Assembly: GCA_030267565.1 (NCBI GenBank)
Contig: BRXU01000003.1
Coordinates: forward strand, 1,472,001 to 1,536,000
DNA: 64,000 bases
Origin: Pleodorina starrii
Taxonomy: Eukaryota; Chlorophyta; Chlorophyceae; Chlamydomonadales; Volvocaceae
Direction: 5' to 3'
The notes beneath the pieces are model-generated. The model saw nothing but the letters and a program-made list of their open reading frames with translations, had not been told where the DNA came from and did not search any database. Made by a program: the position numbers and the translations under genes. Below are positions 20,087 through 31,915 of the stretch, piece after piece (the stretch's first letter is position 1; the number at the start of each line of letters is the position of its first letter).

Positions 20087-23000
20087 ATGAGCAAGGACCG
20101 AACGGAGGCCAATGCAGGCGACGCTGCCGATGAGTCTTCTGCGCTGCTTCAGCGCCCAGGACAGATTATTGCATGTGAACTAGAGCGACCAGAAACGCAT
20201 GACGAGGCACGATCGCACAACAGCGCTATCCGACGCGTTTGGCGCGCGATGGTGAATGGCTCCACGTTCGGGAACCTGCCGCGAACCAGGCGTCAAGTGG
20301 CCTTGTTTATCTTGGGTTTACTCACGCTGGGCGCCGGGGTCTATTTGGCGGTGTCGATTATGACACCGTCATCGACATTACCCTTGGATTCGGGGAAAGG
20401 CACTAAGTCATTATTCTCGGATTCGGAGGAAGACATCCGAATCGTGCTGCTGGCGGACGCTCACCTAATTGGCCCCCAGTACAAATGCTGTTCCGAGTCA
20501 AATGATGTGGACAACGACTCCATCATGAAGACCGCGGACCGGCTCCGGGAGGCGCAGCGCAAGGTGAACAGCCCCGCGGGAGGGATGGAGGAGACAGGGA
20601 CTGGTTGTCGGGCAGTCGGGACCATTAGCAAAAGCCAGAAATGCGAGAGGCGAAAAGGACTTCCCCCCTGGGGAGCGGCAGAAGGGAGCGCGGGCTCTCT
20701 TTCATGACAAGGGTGGGCTCCGGTTCACGGACACAGATTGCAATAGTTTGGACTGACGGAGATCAGCTGCATTCCATACACGTCCTGCCGTAACTGGTGC
20801 AGCACCAGCTTCCCTTCCCCCGGTCTCAGCACGCCCTTGCTCTGCCCCATCGTCTGGCCTTCCTGTCTTCTCTCCGTTTTCTCCGTCCCCCTGCACATTC
20901 GGTCTATCGTACTTCTTGTCCCCCGCCCCCGCCGCCGCCGCCGCCGCCCAACCAGATTGAGGCAATCAGCCCGCCTCCCGCTGCGGTGGTGTTCCTGGGT
21001 GACGTCATCCACAACGGCTACGTGTCCAAGGAATTCAAGTGGTGCGTCCGCCCGTTTGTGTGTTTGTGTGTGTGCAAGTGAATGTGCGCGCGTATGAGCA
21101 TACGAGCTTCAAACGCCGAAAGCGCAAGACGGCGCAAACGACCTAACGGACCCGAATCGGCCTCGCCCAGATCCGGTCCGGTCCGGTGCTGGCTGTCGCC
21201 CCGATCCCGATCAAATTCGAATTCCAGATCCAGATCCAGATCCAGTTTCAGGTACCGGCGCGTGTAATCAGATGCAACCAGCCAGCCAGCCAGCCTAGTT
21301 GGACAACTTCACTTCACTTCGCTGTGACTGCTCACTCGTGCACCAACTACCGGTACATAATAACTAGTGTGTCGCGGAATTTCTGCACAACAACAGATCG
21401 GCCATGCATGCGTGTGTGCTGTTGTGCGTGCGCGTGTGCGTGCGTGTGCGTGTGTGTGTTCGCGTGCATGTGTTTGTGTTTGTGTGCCTCTTATCGTACA
21501 GGTACGAGGAGCATCGTAACGCCTACACCGTCGGCGGGGAGATCTTTGGCAGCTTCGGCCTGCCTGTGCGGTACCTTTGGGGCAACCACGATTACCACGT
21601 GGGTACGGCACATGTACGGCAGACGCCCCAACGCAGCACGTGGCATCAGTCAAAACCAGGACGTGGGGATCCAAATCAAAAACCAAACCCTAAGCCCACA
21701 ACATCAAAATACCCGACATGCGCCTCCCGCTCGGCCACGGATCCGGCTCCGAATCCGGGTTTCCATCCGAACACACTCTTCTGCCGTACACTTGCTGCGC
21801 CGTACTGTGTAGAGGCTCCGTGGTTTCTGCCGCCAGCAAAGGGTTCAGATCCTGATCAGGAGGGCCGAGCGGAGTGAAGGCAGGGACGCCTGGTTGGCGA
21901 CGAAGGGCACCAAGTCGCTCCCTCCCTCCCTCCCTCCGCCCCGACCCCGTCACTCCCTCGGTTCTTGGTCGCCTACGTCCCTCCGCTGCGGTATCGTTTT
22001 TAATACCCGTCCCTCCCTCGCCCCTCGCACGTACCCCCCCCCCCCCCCGCACGGAGCCCACACCCCACCCCAGCCCACCTAACGCCGTCTCCGCTCCTTC
22101 GCTGCTGTATCGTTTTTCTTGCATCCCACTCCCAGCCCGGCCCTCGGCTCTCCAATCCCAGCACCCCCCCCGACTGAACGGCACTGCCAGATTCCTTCTG
22201 GCACATGACAACCGCCGTCCAGTCCGGATTGTCCAGTCGGGAAGACAATCGCCGAAGCAAAGCCGATCCCATCCCCCCACCCAAGCCTAGGGGCACTCTT
22301 CTCTTCATTTCGTCCTCCCCGTCTCCGTCTCCGTCTCCGCTGCGGTATTTTCTTTTTACCTCCCCGACCCCCCCCCCTTCACACACACAGACTACCTGCG
22401 GCAACGCGAGCTTGTCGTACGACAGATTCGAGCTTAGTCACCGGCTGTTCCGACACTTCTTAGGGGACAGCGCCCGGGAGTTCAGCGCCATGAAGGCCGG
22501 CCGATACAAGCTGCTCTTCCTTAACGGTACGACACAACGTGTGTGGGGTGGGGGGGGGTTGGGGGTGGGGGGAGGCGGCGGGAAGAAGCGGCGCACAGCG
22601 CCCTGTGTATGCGTGTTCGTGTGTTTGCGTGGGGGGTTATCAACGTATAGGCCGGAGCCCATGAACGGGGAGGGAGGGGAGAGGGGGTTCAACCACGTAT
22701 AAGGGGGGAGAGGGGGCGCGGGAGGGGGCGGAGCCGCAGCCCCAGTCGCTCCTGCAGCGCTCATGTAGGAGCTCCCCCTAGGAGATCCCCCTAGTGGCAC
22801 CGTTCTGCTACCGCGCCGTAACACACCATGCAGTGCTGCTGTACCGTGCCATGTCATCTGTGCTGTGCCATGCTGTGCCATGACATGCCATGCTGTGCCA
22901 TCCTACGTCGCGCTGCTTTGTGTGTGTGCAACGTGCTGTGTCGTGCCGTGCTGCGCCCTGCCCTGCCATGCCCTGGCCGCCTGCCCTGGCCGCCTGCCGT

Positions 23001-26000
23001 GTCGTGTCGTGTCCCCCCAAAAGTGCTGCTTCCAACCACACCACACCACTCCACACCCGCCCGCCCGCCCTCTCCGTCCCTTCCCTGCGGTATCTCTCTT
23101 TTTTCCTTCACCCGCCGGCGCCCCACCCCCTTCCTCCCCCTCCTCCCATCCTCCTCCTCCTCCCCCTTCCTCCTCCCCGCTCGCCCCGCTCCCAGGCATG
23201 TTGGGTCCCTCCTGGGAGCCCACCCACCCGCGCTGTGACACCCGCCAGGCCAGTCTGGGGGAGCGGCAGCTGAGGTGGTTGGCGGAGGAGCTGCGGGGCG
23301 GGGAGCCGGCCTTCGTGTTCCTGCACCACCCGCTGCCGGGTGGGTGGTGGTGGAGGGTAGTAGAGGTGGTGGAGGTGGTGGGTAGTAGAGGTGGTGGGTA
23401 GTGGAGGTGGTGGGAGGGGTGGTGGGAGGCAGAGTGTGGGAGACCTGGACGATGAGGAAGGACGGGGTTTACATGGAAAGCAGCGAGCGCAGCAAAGCGG
23501 ACAGCTGGGAGCAACTCCAGCCGCAAAATCCAGCAGCGACCCCGGCAAGGCCGTCCGCGTCGAGCAAGGGCCCGACGTCCTGACGCCTGACGCCGCACGC
23601 CCCCCCGAGTGCAACGAACTAGAGCGCCGCAGCCCAGCCCAGACCAGACCGTGGCTGGGCAAGGGGTACAAGGGGTGTGTGTTTGGGGGTGTGTGAGAGG
23701 GATAAGGGCCCGGTGCTTGGCGCTGGATGCTGCCGGCACGCTTGGGGGGCCGCGCATGTGAAGGTCTCGTGTGTAGCCGGGGGCCCGGAGGGCCCTTCGC
23801 CTTACCTTACTTCCGCCTCGCCTTTTTCCTCCCTCCTTGTCCTCCTCACGCTCTCCCGCGTCCCGCCCATCTTGGACCCCTCTCTCCCCGACGACCGCTT
23901 TCCCCCCTTGCGTCCGTACTCCCTCCCCTCCCCTCCCCCTCCCTTCACCTCCCCCAAACCCCCACACAACAATCCCCCCCACAAACCCCCACACAACAAT
24001 CCCCCACACCCGATCTGACCCCCCCCCAGCCACCATGCGTTCTGAGGCCCCCACGTTGAGCCACCCCGATGTGCTGTCCCTGCTGCTGGACCACTCAAAC
24101 CACATCATGGCAGTGTTCTCGGGACACTACCACAGGTGGGGGCGGGGCAGGGGGGGGCGGGGTTGGAAGGTAGGGTGGGGGCAGGGCTGAAAGGTGGAGC
24201 CAGCCCGTCGCCTCCGGTCTGCTTGAGTGTTCAACTTGGCCGCAGACGCGGCGTCTTGGCCTCTCCCCCAGGCCTTAAGGGACTCATTCCTCACCAGGCG
24301 CCCCCTTGACCGCCCGCTGGCCCCCCCCCTCCCCCACACTTGCGTCCCGCCCGCCCACCGCCCACCGCTCACCTAACCAACCACTCACCCAACCGCCCAA
24401 CCACCCAACCAACCGCCCAACCAACCACCAGGGGTCTGGACTGGCAGGACGCCTACCCCTTCCCCCATCTGACGTTGCCGTCATGTCGGTACGACTCAGA
24501 CAACTGGTTCATACTGCAGCTCCCCAAGGCCGGAGAGCCAAGGTACGGCGGTACGGTGTGGTACGGCAGTACGGCGGTACGGCGACCCACGGCGAAGAGC
24601 CAGGTCGTCTTTATCGTCGTCATGGACCGTCACACATACTCTTACCTCCTCCTTAATCCGCCATCCACCTTCTCTGGGTGTATGTGTGTGTTGGGCCTCG
24701 CGGCTACGGTACTCTACCCCCCTTCTCAACCCGCCATCCACCTTCCCCGCTGTGTTGTGCATGTGTGTGTGTGTGTGTTGGGCCTTGCGGCTCGCTGCCC
24801 ATGCAGGACCTGGCGCCTGTTGGACTGGGACAAGAACAAGGGCGGCGCGAGGTGCTCCGAAACCTGGCTGTATGCGGACCCGGACCCACAGGGGGGCAGC
24901 GGCAGCGGCAGCGGCAGCAGCGGTGGGAAAGCGGGCGGTGGTTGGCTGCCCCGGCGCCAGGAGCCTCAGCCCGCGGAGGACGGTGGGTGGGGCTCGGAGG
25001 GGAGGGGGGGGGTCCATTGACGGCCGCGCGGCACGCACGGCAGGTGCCTGGGCAATGCGTGGGTGGGCGGGATGGGGTGGGGTGGGGTCCAATGTCGATT
25101 ACAAAGGGGAACCGCAGAGCAGCAGCAGCAGCCAGCGGAAGGGCGGGTGGAAGGGCGGGTGGAACAAAATGGGATGGGATGGGAAAGGGTGGGAGCTGTT
25201 GCTGTTGCATCGGTGGAATGGCTTCCTGTCCCGTAGCCGGTCAGGGCAGGGCCCTTCGGGGCCTCATTGGGGAAGGGGAGGGGGGGAGGTGGAGCTTGGA
25301 GGGGTTCTTCACTTTGGGGGCCGGCGCGGATCATTCCGGTCGAAGTCGTTTCGGGTCGAAGTACTTTCTGGGGCGGCGGCCAGAAGATTGGGGGGGGAGG
25401 AGGAGGAGGTAGCTACCGTGTGTATGTGAATATGTGCTGTCGCGGCCGGTGTGTGGTTTGGGTGTGACACGCACGGGCGGGCGGGCGGGCGGGCGGGTGC
25501 CCTCGTGCCCCGAGACTGCCGCCCAATCGCCTCCAAAGCGCCGCCCTCGGTCTCTCCATCTGTTCATCCAGGCGGGTGCCCGGACCACTGTGCTGTGCTG
25601 CGCTGTGCTGCCCTGCGTTGTTGTTCCATGGCTTCTCGTCGTGCAACTTGCCATGTGCTCCTTGCTGTGCCGTGCTGTGCCGTGCTCGCTTCCTCGCTTG
25701 CTGCGCCCGCTGGCGGCTCTGGCTCTGGCGGTGTCCTCGGCCCTCCAGGCAGTTGCGGCAGTCCCTCCCTGGAGCGAATCGACCAGGTGGACCTGCAGCC
25801 GCTGGAGGTAGGTCGCAGTCGCTGCCGGGTCGCAGGGCGGGTGGGTGGGTGGGTGGATGAGTGGGTCGGTGGGTGGGTGCGACGGTGACGGCGGCGGCAG
25901 AGGGCGATGATGAGCTGGATTCTGCTTACTGAGGACACATATGCCTCATTGGCAGGGTCGTAGTCGTATGAGCAGAGCAGTGCGGGGGGGCTGTGTTTGT

Positions 26001-27811
26001 CCGACTGGGGGCGACTGTATTGTTTTGTCTTCTGAGGGGTCGGGTGTGTGTGTGGGAGTGGGAGTGTAAGAGAGACGAACCGCAGCGAGGTGAGGCGGTG
26101 TTTCTGTTGGAGGGTTTGCAGTGCAGTACAGTGCAGTGCAGTGCAGTGCAGTGCCGGTGGCCGCCAGCTGCTGCTGCTGCTGCTGCACAATGCGCCCGAT
26201 GCAGCTTCCATCCGCCATCCACCATCCGCCATCCGCCACGTGACCGCAATATGCCACGTGACCGGTGCCGGGTTGACGCGGTGACCGGTGCCGGGTTGGC
26301 GCATTCACGGGTTTGCGCCTGTGCTCGCAGGCTGCTGACGAGGTGCCCGGACCCGCGGGTCGGCAGTTCAATCCGGAGCCGCCGTGCTGCCTGAAGTACC
26401 AGCAGGCGTTCATGGACCTGTGCATACGGGTGGGTGGGTGGGCGGACGGGGAGTTGGATGGGTGGGTGGACAGGTGTGTGGGACTGGATGCTGACAGGCC
26501 CTAGGTGGGTGGGTGGGTGGGTGGGTGGGTGGGTGGGTGGGTGGGTGGGGCTGGGCGGTGCTAAGACGGCGGGAGCGTTACGGGGGCAGAAGCTTACGTT
26601 GGGTTTGCGTGGTGTGCGGCCCGAACCGGAGGGTTAGCGCGGGTGGGCCGCTGTCGCGGAGTCCAGAAGTCCAGGTTGGGGTAACGCCCCACATTGCTGG
26701 CGGTTTGTGAGGCGAGGAAGGCAGAGCCGACCCGTGGGTCCGTGTCCTGTCAGTGCTCACCTCCGGGCACGAAGCGATAGTTAGCCATCTTGACCACATC
26801 GTAACGCAGAACGGCGTTCGGGTAGCGTCTTGCGTCGCACCACGTCCCCACGTTCCGCTCCCACTTGGTCTGTGTGTTGGCTTGCGTGCTGCTGCCGGCG
26901 CCGCGTGCCGGGTCGCATGCCATCCGCCTCGTAACACCTTTTCTTAGATAACACGTTTTTCGCAGCCACACAATGAATGCAAGGCGTGCACGCAGTCATG
27001 CAATCACACACAAACGCAGTCACATGTGGCATGTCCCTGGCGTGCACGTGTGCGTGTGCGTGTGGTGGGGAAACGGGATCACGGACGCAGGAGGGTCCGA
27101 GCAAGGGCTGTTGCGCCATCCTGGGGCAGCACCTCCGTGCCAGCTCAGCGGCGTACGGCGCGTCGTGCATGTGCTGGCCGCCCTTCTGGCAGCAGGTGGG
27201 TGGGCGGGTGGGCGGGTGGGCGGGTGGGTGGGCGGGTGGGTGGGCAGCAGGTGGCTGGGTGGGGGCAGGCGGGAGGGAGGGTGCGTAACTGCGTATCTGT
27301 CTGTGTACTGCGTACATGTGTGTGTGTGTGTGGCGGGGTGTGTGGGACGAGACGAGTACCTGTCCGCCCGCCCACCCGCCTGTCCCCTTATTGTGCCTTG
27401 GGTAGTTACGGTACTCGATCGGCACACATCCTTGCCGCGTTCGCACTTCCTCCCTGATGTTGTGGCTCCTCGACCATCGATTCCTCGGCCCTCGCCCTGC
27501 CCTTTTGACCCTTTTTTTCGTTTCTCGCCAACCGCGTTCTTTCGCCACCCGTGTTCGTTCGTACCCCTGCGCAGGCCCACCAGCTGTTCCGAAACGCGAC
27601 TCGAGGAGCGGACCGCAACACAACCACACAACAACAGCCGCCATCGCCGCAGCAGCAGCAAGGGCAGCAGCAGCGCCAAGACATCGTGACGGAGGTTCTG
27701 GAGCGATGCGTCCAGAATTTTGGTACCCAGTTGCAGTGGCCCGGCCGCGTGGGCGGTTCCTGTTTGGAGCCCGGCAGCAAGCAGCTGCCGCCTGCTGCCG
27801 CCTTCGCCTGA
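20087..27811 (+). CDS. Membrane-anchored calcineurin-like metallophosphoesterase, 12 exons
   Basis: Exons are 20087-20563, 20956-21041, 21502-21598, 22391-22526, 23196-23339, 24030-24135, 24432-24542, 24807-24982, 25749-25807, 26331-26429, 27091-27195 and 27575-27811; all junctions are GT-AG and in phase, giving 610 aa. A 70-residue N-terminal tail precedes one membrane helix (about 71-92). The two-metal motifs are all present in order: DAH (Asp124, His126), GD (174-175), GNHD (215-218), FLHHP (His309/310) and GHYH (345-348). The catalytic domain therefore looks intact and would face the side opposite the N-terminus. A Gly/Ser linker follows (exon 8), then a C-terminal part with paired Cys (PPCCLKYQQ, SKGCCAIL, CMCW) and a Gln-rich stretch. 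The spacing recalls Cdc1/Ted1/MPPE1-type enzymes, but the subgroup and substrate cannot be set from sequence alone. Introns carry several R1 and R2 modules. Confidence 0.9.
21972..22010 (+). repeat. R1 repeat, partial
   Basis: TCCGCTGCGGTATCGTTTTT core in phosphoesterase intron 3, in sense with the gene. Confidence 0.55.
22083..22130 (+). repeat. R1 repeat
   Basis: AACGCCGTCTCC then TTCGCTGCTGTATCGTTTTT. Second of three R1 copies in one intron. Confidence 0.6.
22312..22362 (+). repeat. R1 repeat with TCTCCG iteration
   Basis: CCGTCTCCGTCTCCGTCTCC then GCTGCGGTATTTTC. Third R1 copy in phosphoesterase intron 3, ending about 30 bp before exon 4. Confidence 0.6.
22631..22670 (-). repeat. R2 repeat, reverse copy
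   Basis: TTATCAACGTATAGGCCGG then AGCCCATGAACGG, the reverse of R2, in phosphoesterase intron 4. A degenerate partial copy (CCACGTATAAGGGG) follows at 22684-22706. Confidence 0.65.
26350..26361. repeat. Palindrome GACCCGCGGGTC
   Basis: Perfect 12-bp palindrome inside coding exon 10 of the phosphoesterase gene. First of eight GACCCRYGGGTC sites in the window. Confidence 0.8.
26503..26548 (+). repeat. (GGGT)n microsatellite
   Basis: About 11 GGGT units in phosphoesterase intron 10, a strong G-quadruplex candidate. A related GGGT/GGGC tract follows exon 11 at about 27196-27245. Confidence 0.85.
26729..26740. repeat. Palindrome-family site GACCCGTGGGTC
   Basis: Second GACCCRYGGGTC site, in phosphoesterase intron 10. 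Confidence 0.8.
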
Positions 27812-28456
27812 TGCGGGCCGAGGCGAGGCCCGCGTGCCTCGCAACTGCCTTTATCATAAGCGAGATGCACAGGGCGACACCATAAGCGCTTTTGGCTGCT
27901 ATATTTGCGGCGAAAAATTTGGATGAACGCTGGATACCGTACACCGTAGGTGAAAAGTTGTCTTGTCTGTTTTGTGTCTGGCACAGGTGTCTGTCTTGTC
28001 TTGTGTCTTGTGTCTTGTGTCGGCAGGGTGTCGGGCACCGTCGTTTCCAAAAATGACAGTCGGGGTCAGTCCTTTCAACGGTCCGAGGCATAGGTGCCGC
28101 TCTTCCCAGGGCAGTCTCGAGGGTGATGACGCGCCTTTTGGGCCTAGAGTTCAACTGCAACGCACGAACGAACGCAGAGTAGAGTCCGGTACGATGGTGA
28201 TTGTTGGTTAGTTTAGGAGCTTTCGGAGTCCGAGGGAAGAAGCTAACGAACGGCGGCCCTCCGCCTTCCTTGCCAACCCAAGTCAACTCCTCCTTCCTCG
28301 TCACATATGTTTCCTCCACACCACTTTTTCCAAAGCAATACGGTGTTGGGTTTCTCCTTTTTTATTTGGTGATAACGCATTTGGGTTGATTCGGGTCGCG
28401 ATTTCGCTTTGTCTGCAAGTAGCGACCAACAACGGAGCGAGCGTTTGCTCAGCACA
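27812..28456. other. Intergenic, lower GC
   Basis: Holds the 3' flank of the phosphoesterase gene and the upstream region of the next gene. A cluster of TCTTGTGTCTTGTGTCTTG repeats is at about 27960-28022. No gene is seen on the plus strand. Confidence 0.5.
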
Positions 28457-30446
28457 ATGCTGCTGCAAGCGCCCCCCTTCGGCTGCCAGCGCCATCGCGC
28501 GCCTAAGGACATCAGCGTCGCTATCAGCCGGCGACACAGTGGCAGCGGCGTCGGCCGCGGTCCCTGCCCACCGAAAGACGGTGCCACCGCAGCTGCTGCT
28601 GGCGTCGTCATCCGCGCCACCACCTCCTACCTGACCTCAGGCGGTGGCAGCAGCAGCGGCAGCAGCCGCATCAGCTGCTGCTGCAGCGTCGGCACCAGCA
28701 ACCACCACACGCCCCTATCGGGCCACACCGCAGGCAGCGGTGCCAGGAGCGGCGGCGGCGGCGGCGCCACCACTGCTGCCGCAGTGGGTTTCCCCGGGAG
28801 GGCCACCGCCGGGTCAGCAAGCGGATCGCGGATGCGGCGGCCCGGCAGGCAGCAGCAGCGGCTGCTGCTTTCGGCAGCTGCGGCGCCCTCGGACGGGGTC
28901 TCAAACCCCAACGACATCGACACAGGTGGGAGCGGCGGCGGCGCCGCCGCCGACGTCGATGCCCCAGAGATGGGGACCAGCGGTGGCGCTAGCGGCTGCG
29001 GCGGCGGCGGCGCACGTGCGAGTGGCAGTCACGAGCTGCAGTGCGGGGCCCAGTGCGATGACGCGGCCTCGCCGGCGCATTCCGGCGTGGGCGGCCACGT
29101 GGCGTCGTCGGCCGTCGGCGCGGCGGCGGGTACGGCAGCCGTACTGGCGGCGCTGCGCCGCGGGGCCGCCGCCGCCGCCGTTAGGTGCGGCTCCGCCAGC
29201 GTGGCGGCCGTCGCGGCGGGTAAGGTGTGAAGGCTCCCCAAGGAGCCCAACGTTTGTTATTGTTTACACCCTGTAGTTCTGTATCGGAAATCACCGTTCC
29301 GTGGGTCCTCCGGGCTTATTGGCTCTTGCTCGCGCAATGTGGCCCTAGCGCCCTACCCATCAGTGTGTGCACCACTCGCCGGGGGTTAGGTCGCACCCCG
29401 GGAGTTAGGGTGAAGCGCAGTTCGGTTCTTTTGCGGGCCGGGATTGTGTCTGGATGTGCCAGGAAGGTGAGGGATACGGTAGATGGAAGTAGCATCTAGA
29501 TAGGGCGATGCAATACGGCAAGTGTGCTGTACAGTACGGCTGCTGCCGTGCCTCCTGCCCAGTCAGACCTGTGCGGCGGTCGTTGTCCGCAGCTCGGACG
29601 CCGGTATATCTCGCCCCCATTCCGTCTCTCCGCTGCCAACGAAGCCGGTGTGTGACGTAATTTGTTATCGCTGTCTTTATAGTTTCCTCTCCTCCGCTCT
29701 CCTCCGACACGCCTTCGCCGACCGCCTTGGCCCTGCGAACTCGTTGACCGATCGACGCTCATTCGTCGCGCGCCCTTTGTGTTGACCCACGGGTCGGTTG
29801 ACCCGCGGCTCTCGGTCGGTCGGTCTGTCGCAGGGGCACTGGGCGGCGCGGTGATAGGGGAGCTGCTGCTGGGTCGAGCCCGGGAGGAGGACGTGGAGAC
29901 GGACGCGGATGTGATGCGGGGAATGGAGGAAGCGGCGGATCAGGTGAGTGAGCAGCACAAAAACCCGGAGGAGAGGTCCCGCGGGCAAAGCGGCGCAGTC
30001 GGCTGCTGGCGGGAGTGGAGGGAAGCGGAGGGAAGTACGGTAGTTGACGCGACGGTGCGCCGCGCGCCTTCCACCGGCGGCGCCCTCTCCACTCCCCAAC
30101 CCTGCCCGCCCTCTCCCAGCGTCTACCCGCCCACCGCCCACCCGCCCTCCAGAGGGACCCTTTCGCGTCACCGACTGACTGACTGACTGGCTGACTGACT
30201 GGCTGGCTGACTGGCTGGCTGGCGGACGGATGGATGGATCCATTCGCGAGAGATACACATTCCACTCATTTACCCCAACTTGTGGTATTCCTTTTGCTCC
30301 CTCCCTCGACTTCCTTTCCTAACCCCCCGGCCCCCCGCCTCCCCTTTCTTCTTTTTCGGACGCAGGTGGTTCAGAAGCTGCGGGCTGCGAAGGCCGCCGG
30401 CGGCCTGCGGCGAGGGAACCAACACCGGCACCCGCCCGCGAGTTGA
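28457..30446 (+). CDS. Unknown low-complexity protein with small-residue hydrophobic segment, 3 exons
   Basis: Not recognised. Exons are 28457-29219, 29834-29943 and 30366-30446; GT-AG junctions and phases agree, giving 317 aa. The first 240 residues are Ala/Gly/Ser/Cys-rich, with host-like GC-ending codons. The exon 1/2 junction builds VAAVAAGALGGAVIGELLLG, a continuous small-residue hydrophobic helix of the glycine-zipper kind, which suggests membrane insertion or helix packing. A charged segment (REEDVETDADVMRGMEEAAD) and a basic tail follow. The start is uncertain: the frame stays open about 50 nt upstream without an ATG, and another exon could exist 5'. The exon 1-2-3 connection is the best-supported part. 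Confidence 0.5.
29784..29795. repeat. Palindrome-family site GACCCACGGGTC
   Basis: In intron 1 of the low-complexity protein gene. Confidence 0.8.
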
Positions 30447-30464
30447 GGCGTCCGCGGGGTGTTC

Positions 30465-30770
30465 TTGTCCTTGTCCTTGTTGTCGTCGTCGTCGTTGTTG
30501 TTGACGAGTTGCTACGGTACCTTGGGCTCGGCATTGCGTGTTTGAGGGGTGGAACCTGACACCTTAGGAATGACGAGGGGCGGACTGCGGGCTGCGTGGC
30601 GCGGCGTTGGGTGGAGTGTCCTTATTGTCGTCGTCGTCGTCGTCGTTATTGTTATTGTTGTTGTTGTCGAGTTGTGACATTGGGCTCCAGATCCTCATAA
30701 GTGTCCTTAAGTGTACGGTATTGAGGGGCAGAACTCGACACCCTAGGGATGATGAGGGGCGGACCGGGGG
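30465..30770 (+). repeat. Diverged tandem duplication with GTC/GTT tract
   Basis: Two blocks, 30465-30600 and 30612-30770, each start with (GTC)n(GTT)n and continue with matching text such as ACGAGTTG or TCGAGTTG, TTGAGGGG, GACACC and GAGGGGCGGAC. They lie just 3' of the low-complexity protein gene and may belong to its 3' UTR. Confidence 0.65.
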
Positions 30771-31877
30771 CTGTGTTCTGTGGCGATGGGGTCCGGGGTC
30801 CGGGCGATGGTCCCGGGGTGTGATTGGGGGGTGGGACGCTGTTTGTTGGGGTCGCGGTGGGTTGGGGGTCGCGGTGGGGAATGAAGGGGGATGGGTGACA
30901 AAGATGAAAGATGACAACATCGCAGCAGAGGAGCGGGGAAGGCGGGAGTAACGGTGCGCATGCGAGAGACGGGGGACGAGGGACGAGCGCATGTGTCATG
31001 CTATGCATGGCTGCCGCCGGAAATAAGCGGAGTAGTACCGCTGATCGAGCCTCCGCCTGGGCTGTGTCTTCTGGGCTCGTGGCTCCGGCGGCCGTACATA
31101 CGATCGACGGTCGTACATAGGACGATGCCGTACCGAAGTGATGACTGGGGCATACACATGCGGCTTCGTGGGTCGGTCCAACATATACATGTGTGTGTCT
31201 GATTGCGCGTGGCTGGAGAGCGAGGCTGTTTAACAACTGATGGAAAGGCCGTTAGTACCGTCAGACCAAAACACCAAATCGATGCGCTCGGCGTAAGTTA
31301 GACTAGTTAGTTCATGTCGGATGATGACATGCAGCGCCGACAATTCGGATAATTGCTCCCAGGATTGAATAGTACGGTAGTATACCTACGGCTGTACGAT
31401 ATATCTGATGAATGCGCACTTCCTGTATGTATGCCTAGTCCCACGCACGCGCGCGTTGAGTCCCACGCGCGCGCCCGCGACGGATCTCTGGGCTTATTCT
31501 CTTGGTGGGCTTTGGCCCATTCTGGTCCCAAACCGCCGGGTATTCAGGCGATCGACGAACCGTGTATTGCCCCGCCTATGCGATAGAACATCACATTTGC
31601 TACGTTGGTGTGGCATTCGTTTAGGGAAGTGCAAGCAGAAATATGTACCGACGTAGATAGCGATAGCGGCAGCAGCTCCACCAGTTGATCGCGCGAAGGC
31701 CTAAACAGGCAATCCCTAGCAATTAATTAAATACAGAGGAGCTGGATAACAGCTACATAGTGCGATCGCACGACTCTGTGGGTCTAATGTTCAATAGAAC
31801 ATCTAGACCAGGCCACTAACCAATTCACGGGCGAATTCGCCTCATTGGAAAGGGATCCCACTCTGTGAGATGAAGGT

Positions 31878-31915
31878 TTAGGGGTTAGGGTTAGGGTTAG
31901 GGTTAGGGAACCCTA
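31878..31915 (+). repeat. Interstitial telomere-like array
   Basis: TTTAGGGG followed by four perfect TTAGGG units, then AACCCTA, i.e. one unit in the opposite orientation. TTTTAGGG is the Chlamydomonas telomere repeat, while TTAGGG is known in some other Chlamydomonadales. Confidence 0.85.

Noticed and set aside
22903..24108. 401-codon minus-strand frame
   Set aside because: Antisense to phosphoesterase exons 5-6 and to G-rich introns; low-complexity Gly/Arg text and no domain.
26781..28319. 512-codon open frame on the minus strand
   Set aside because: It lies antisense to phosphoesterase exons 11-12 and to repeat-rich introns, is dominated by Pro/His/Ala repeats from GGGT tracts, and has no recognisable domain.
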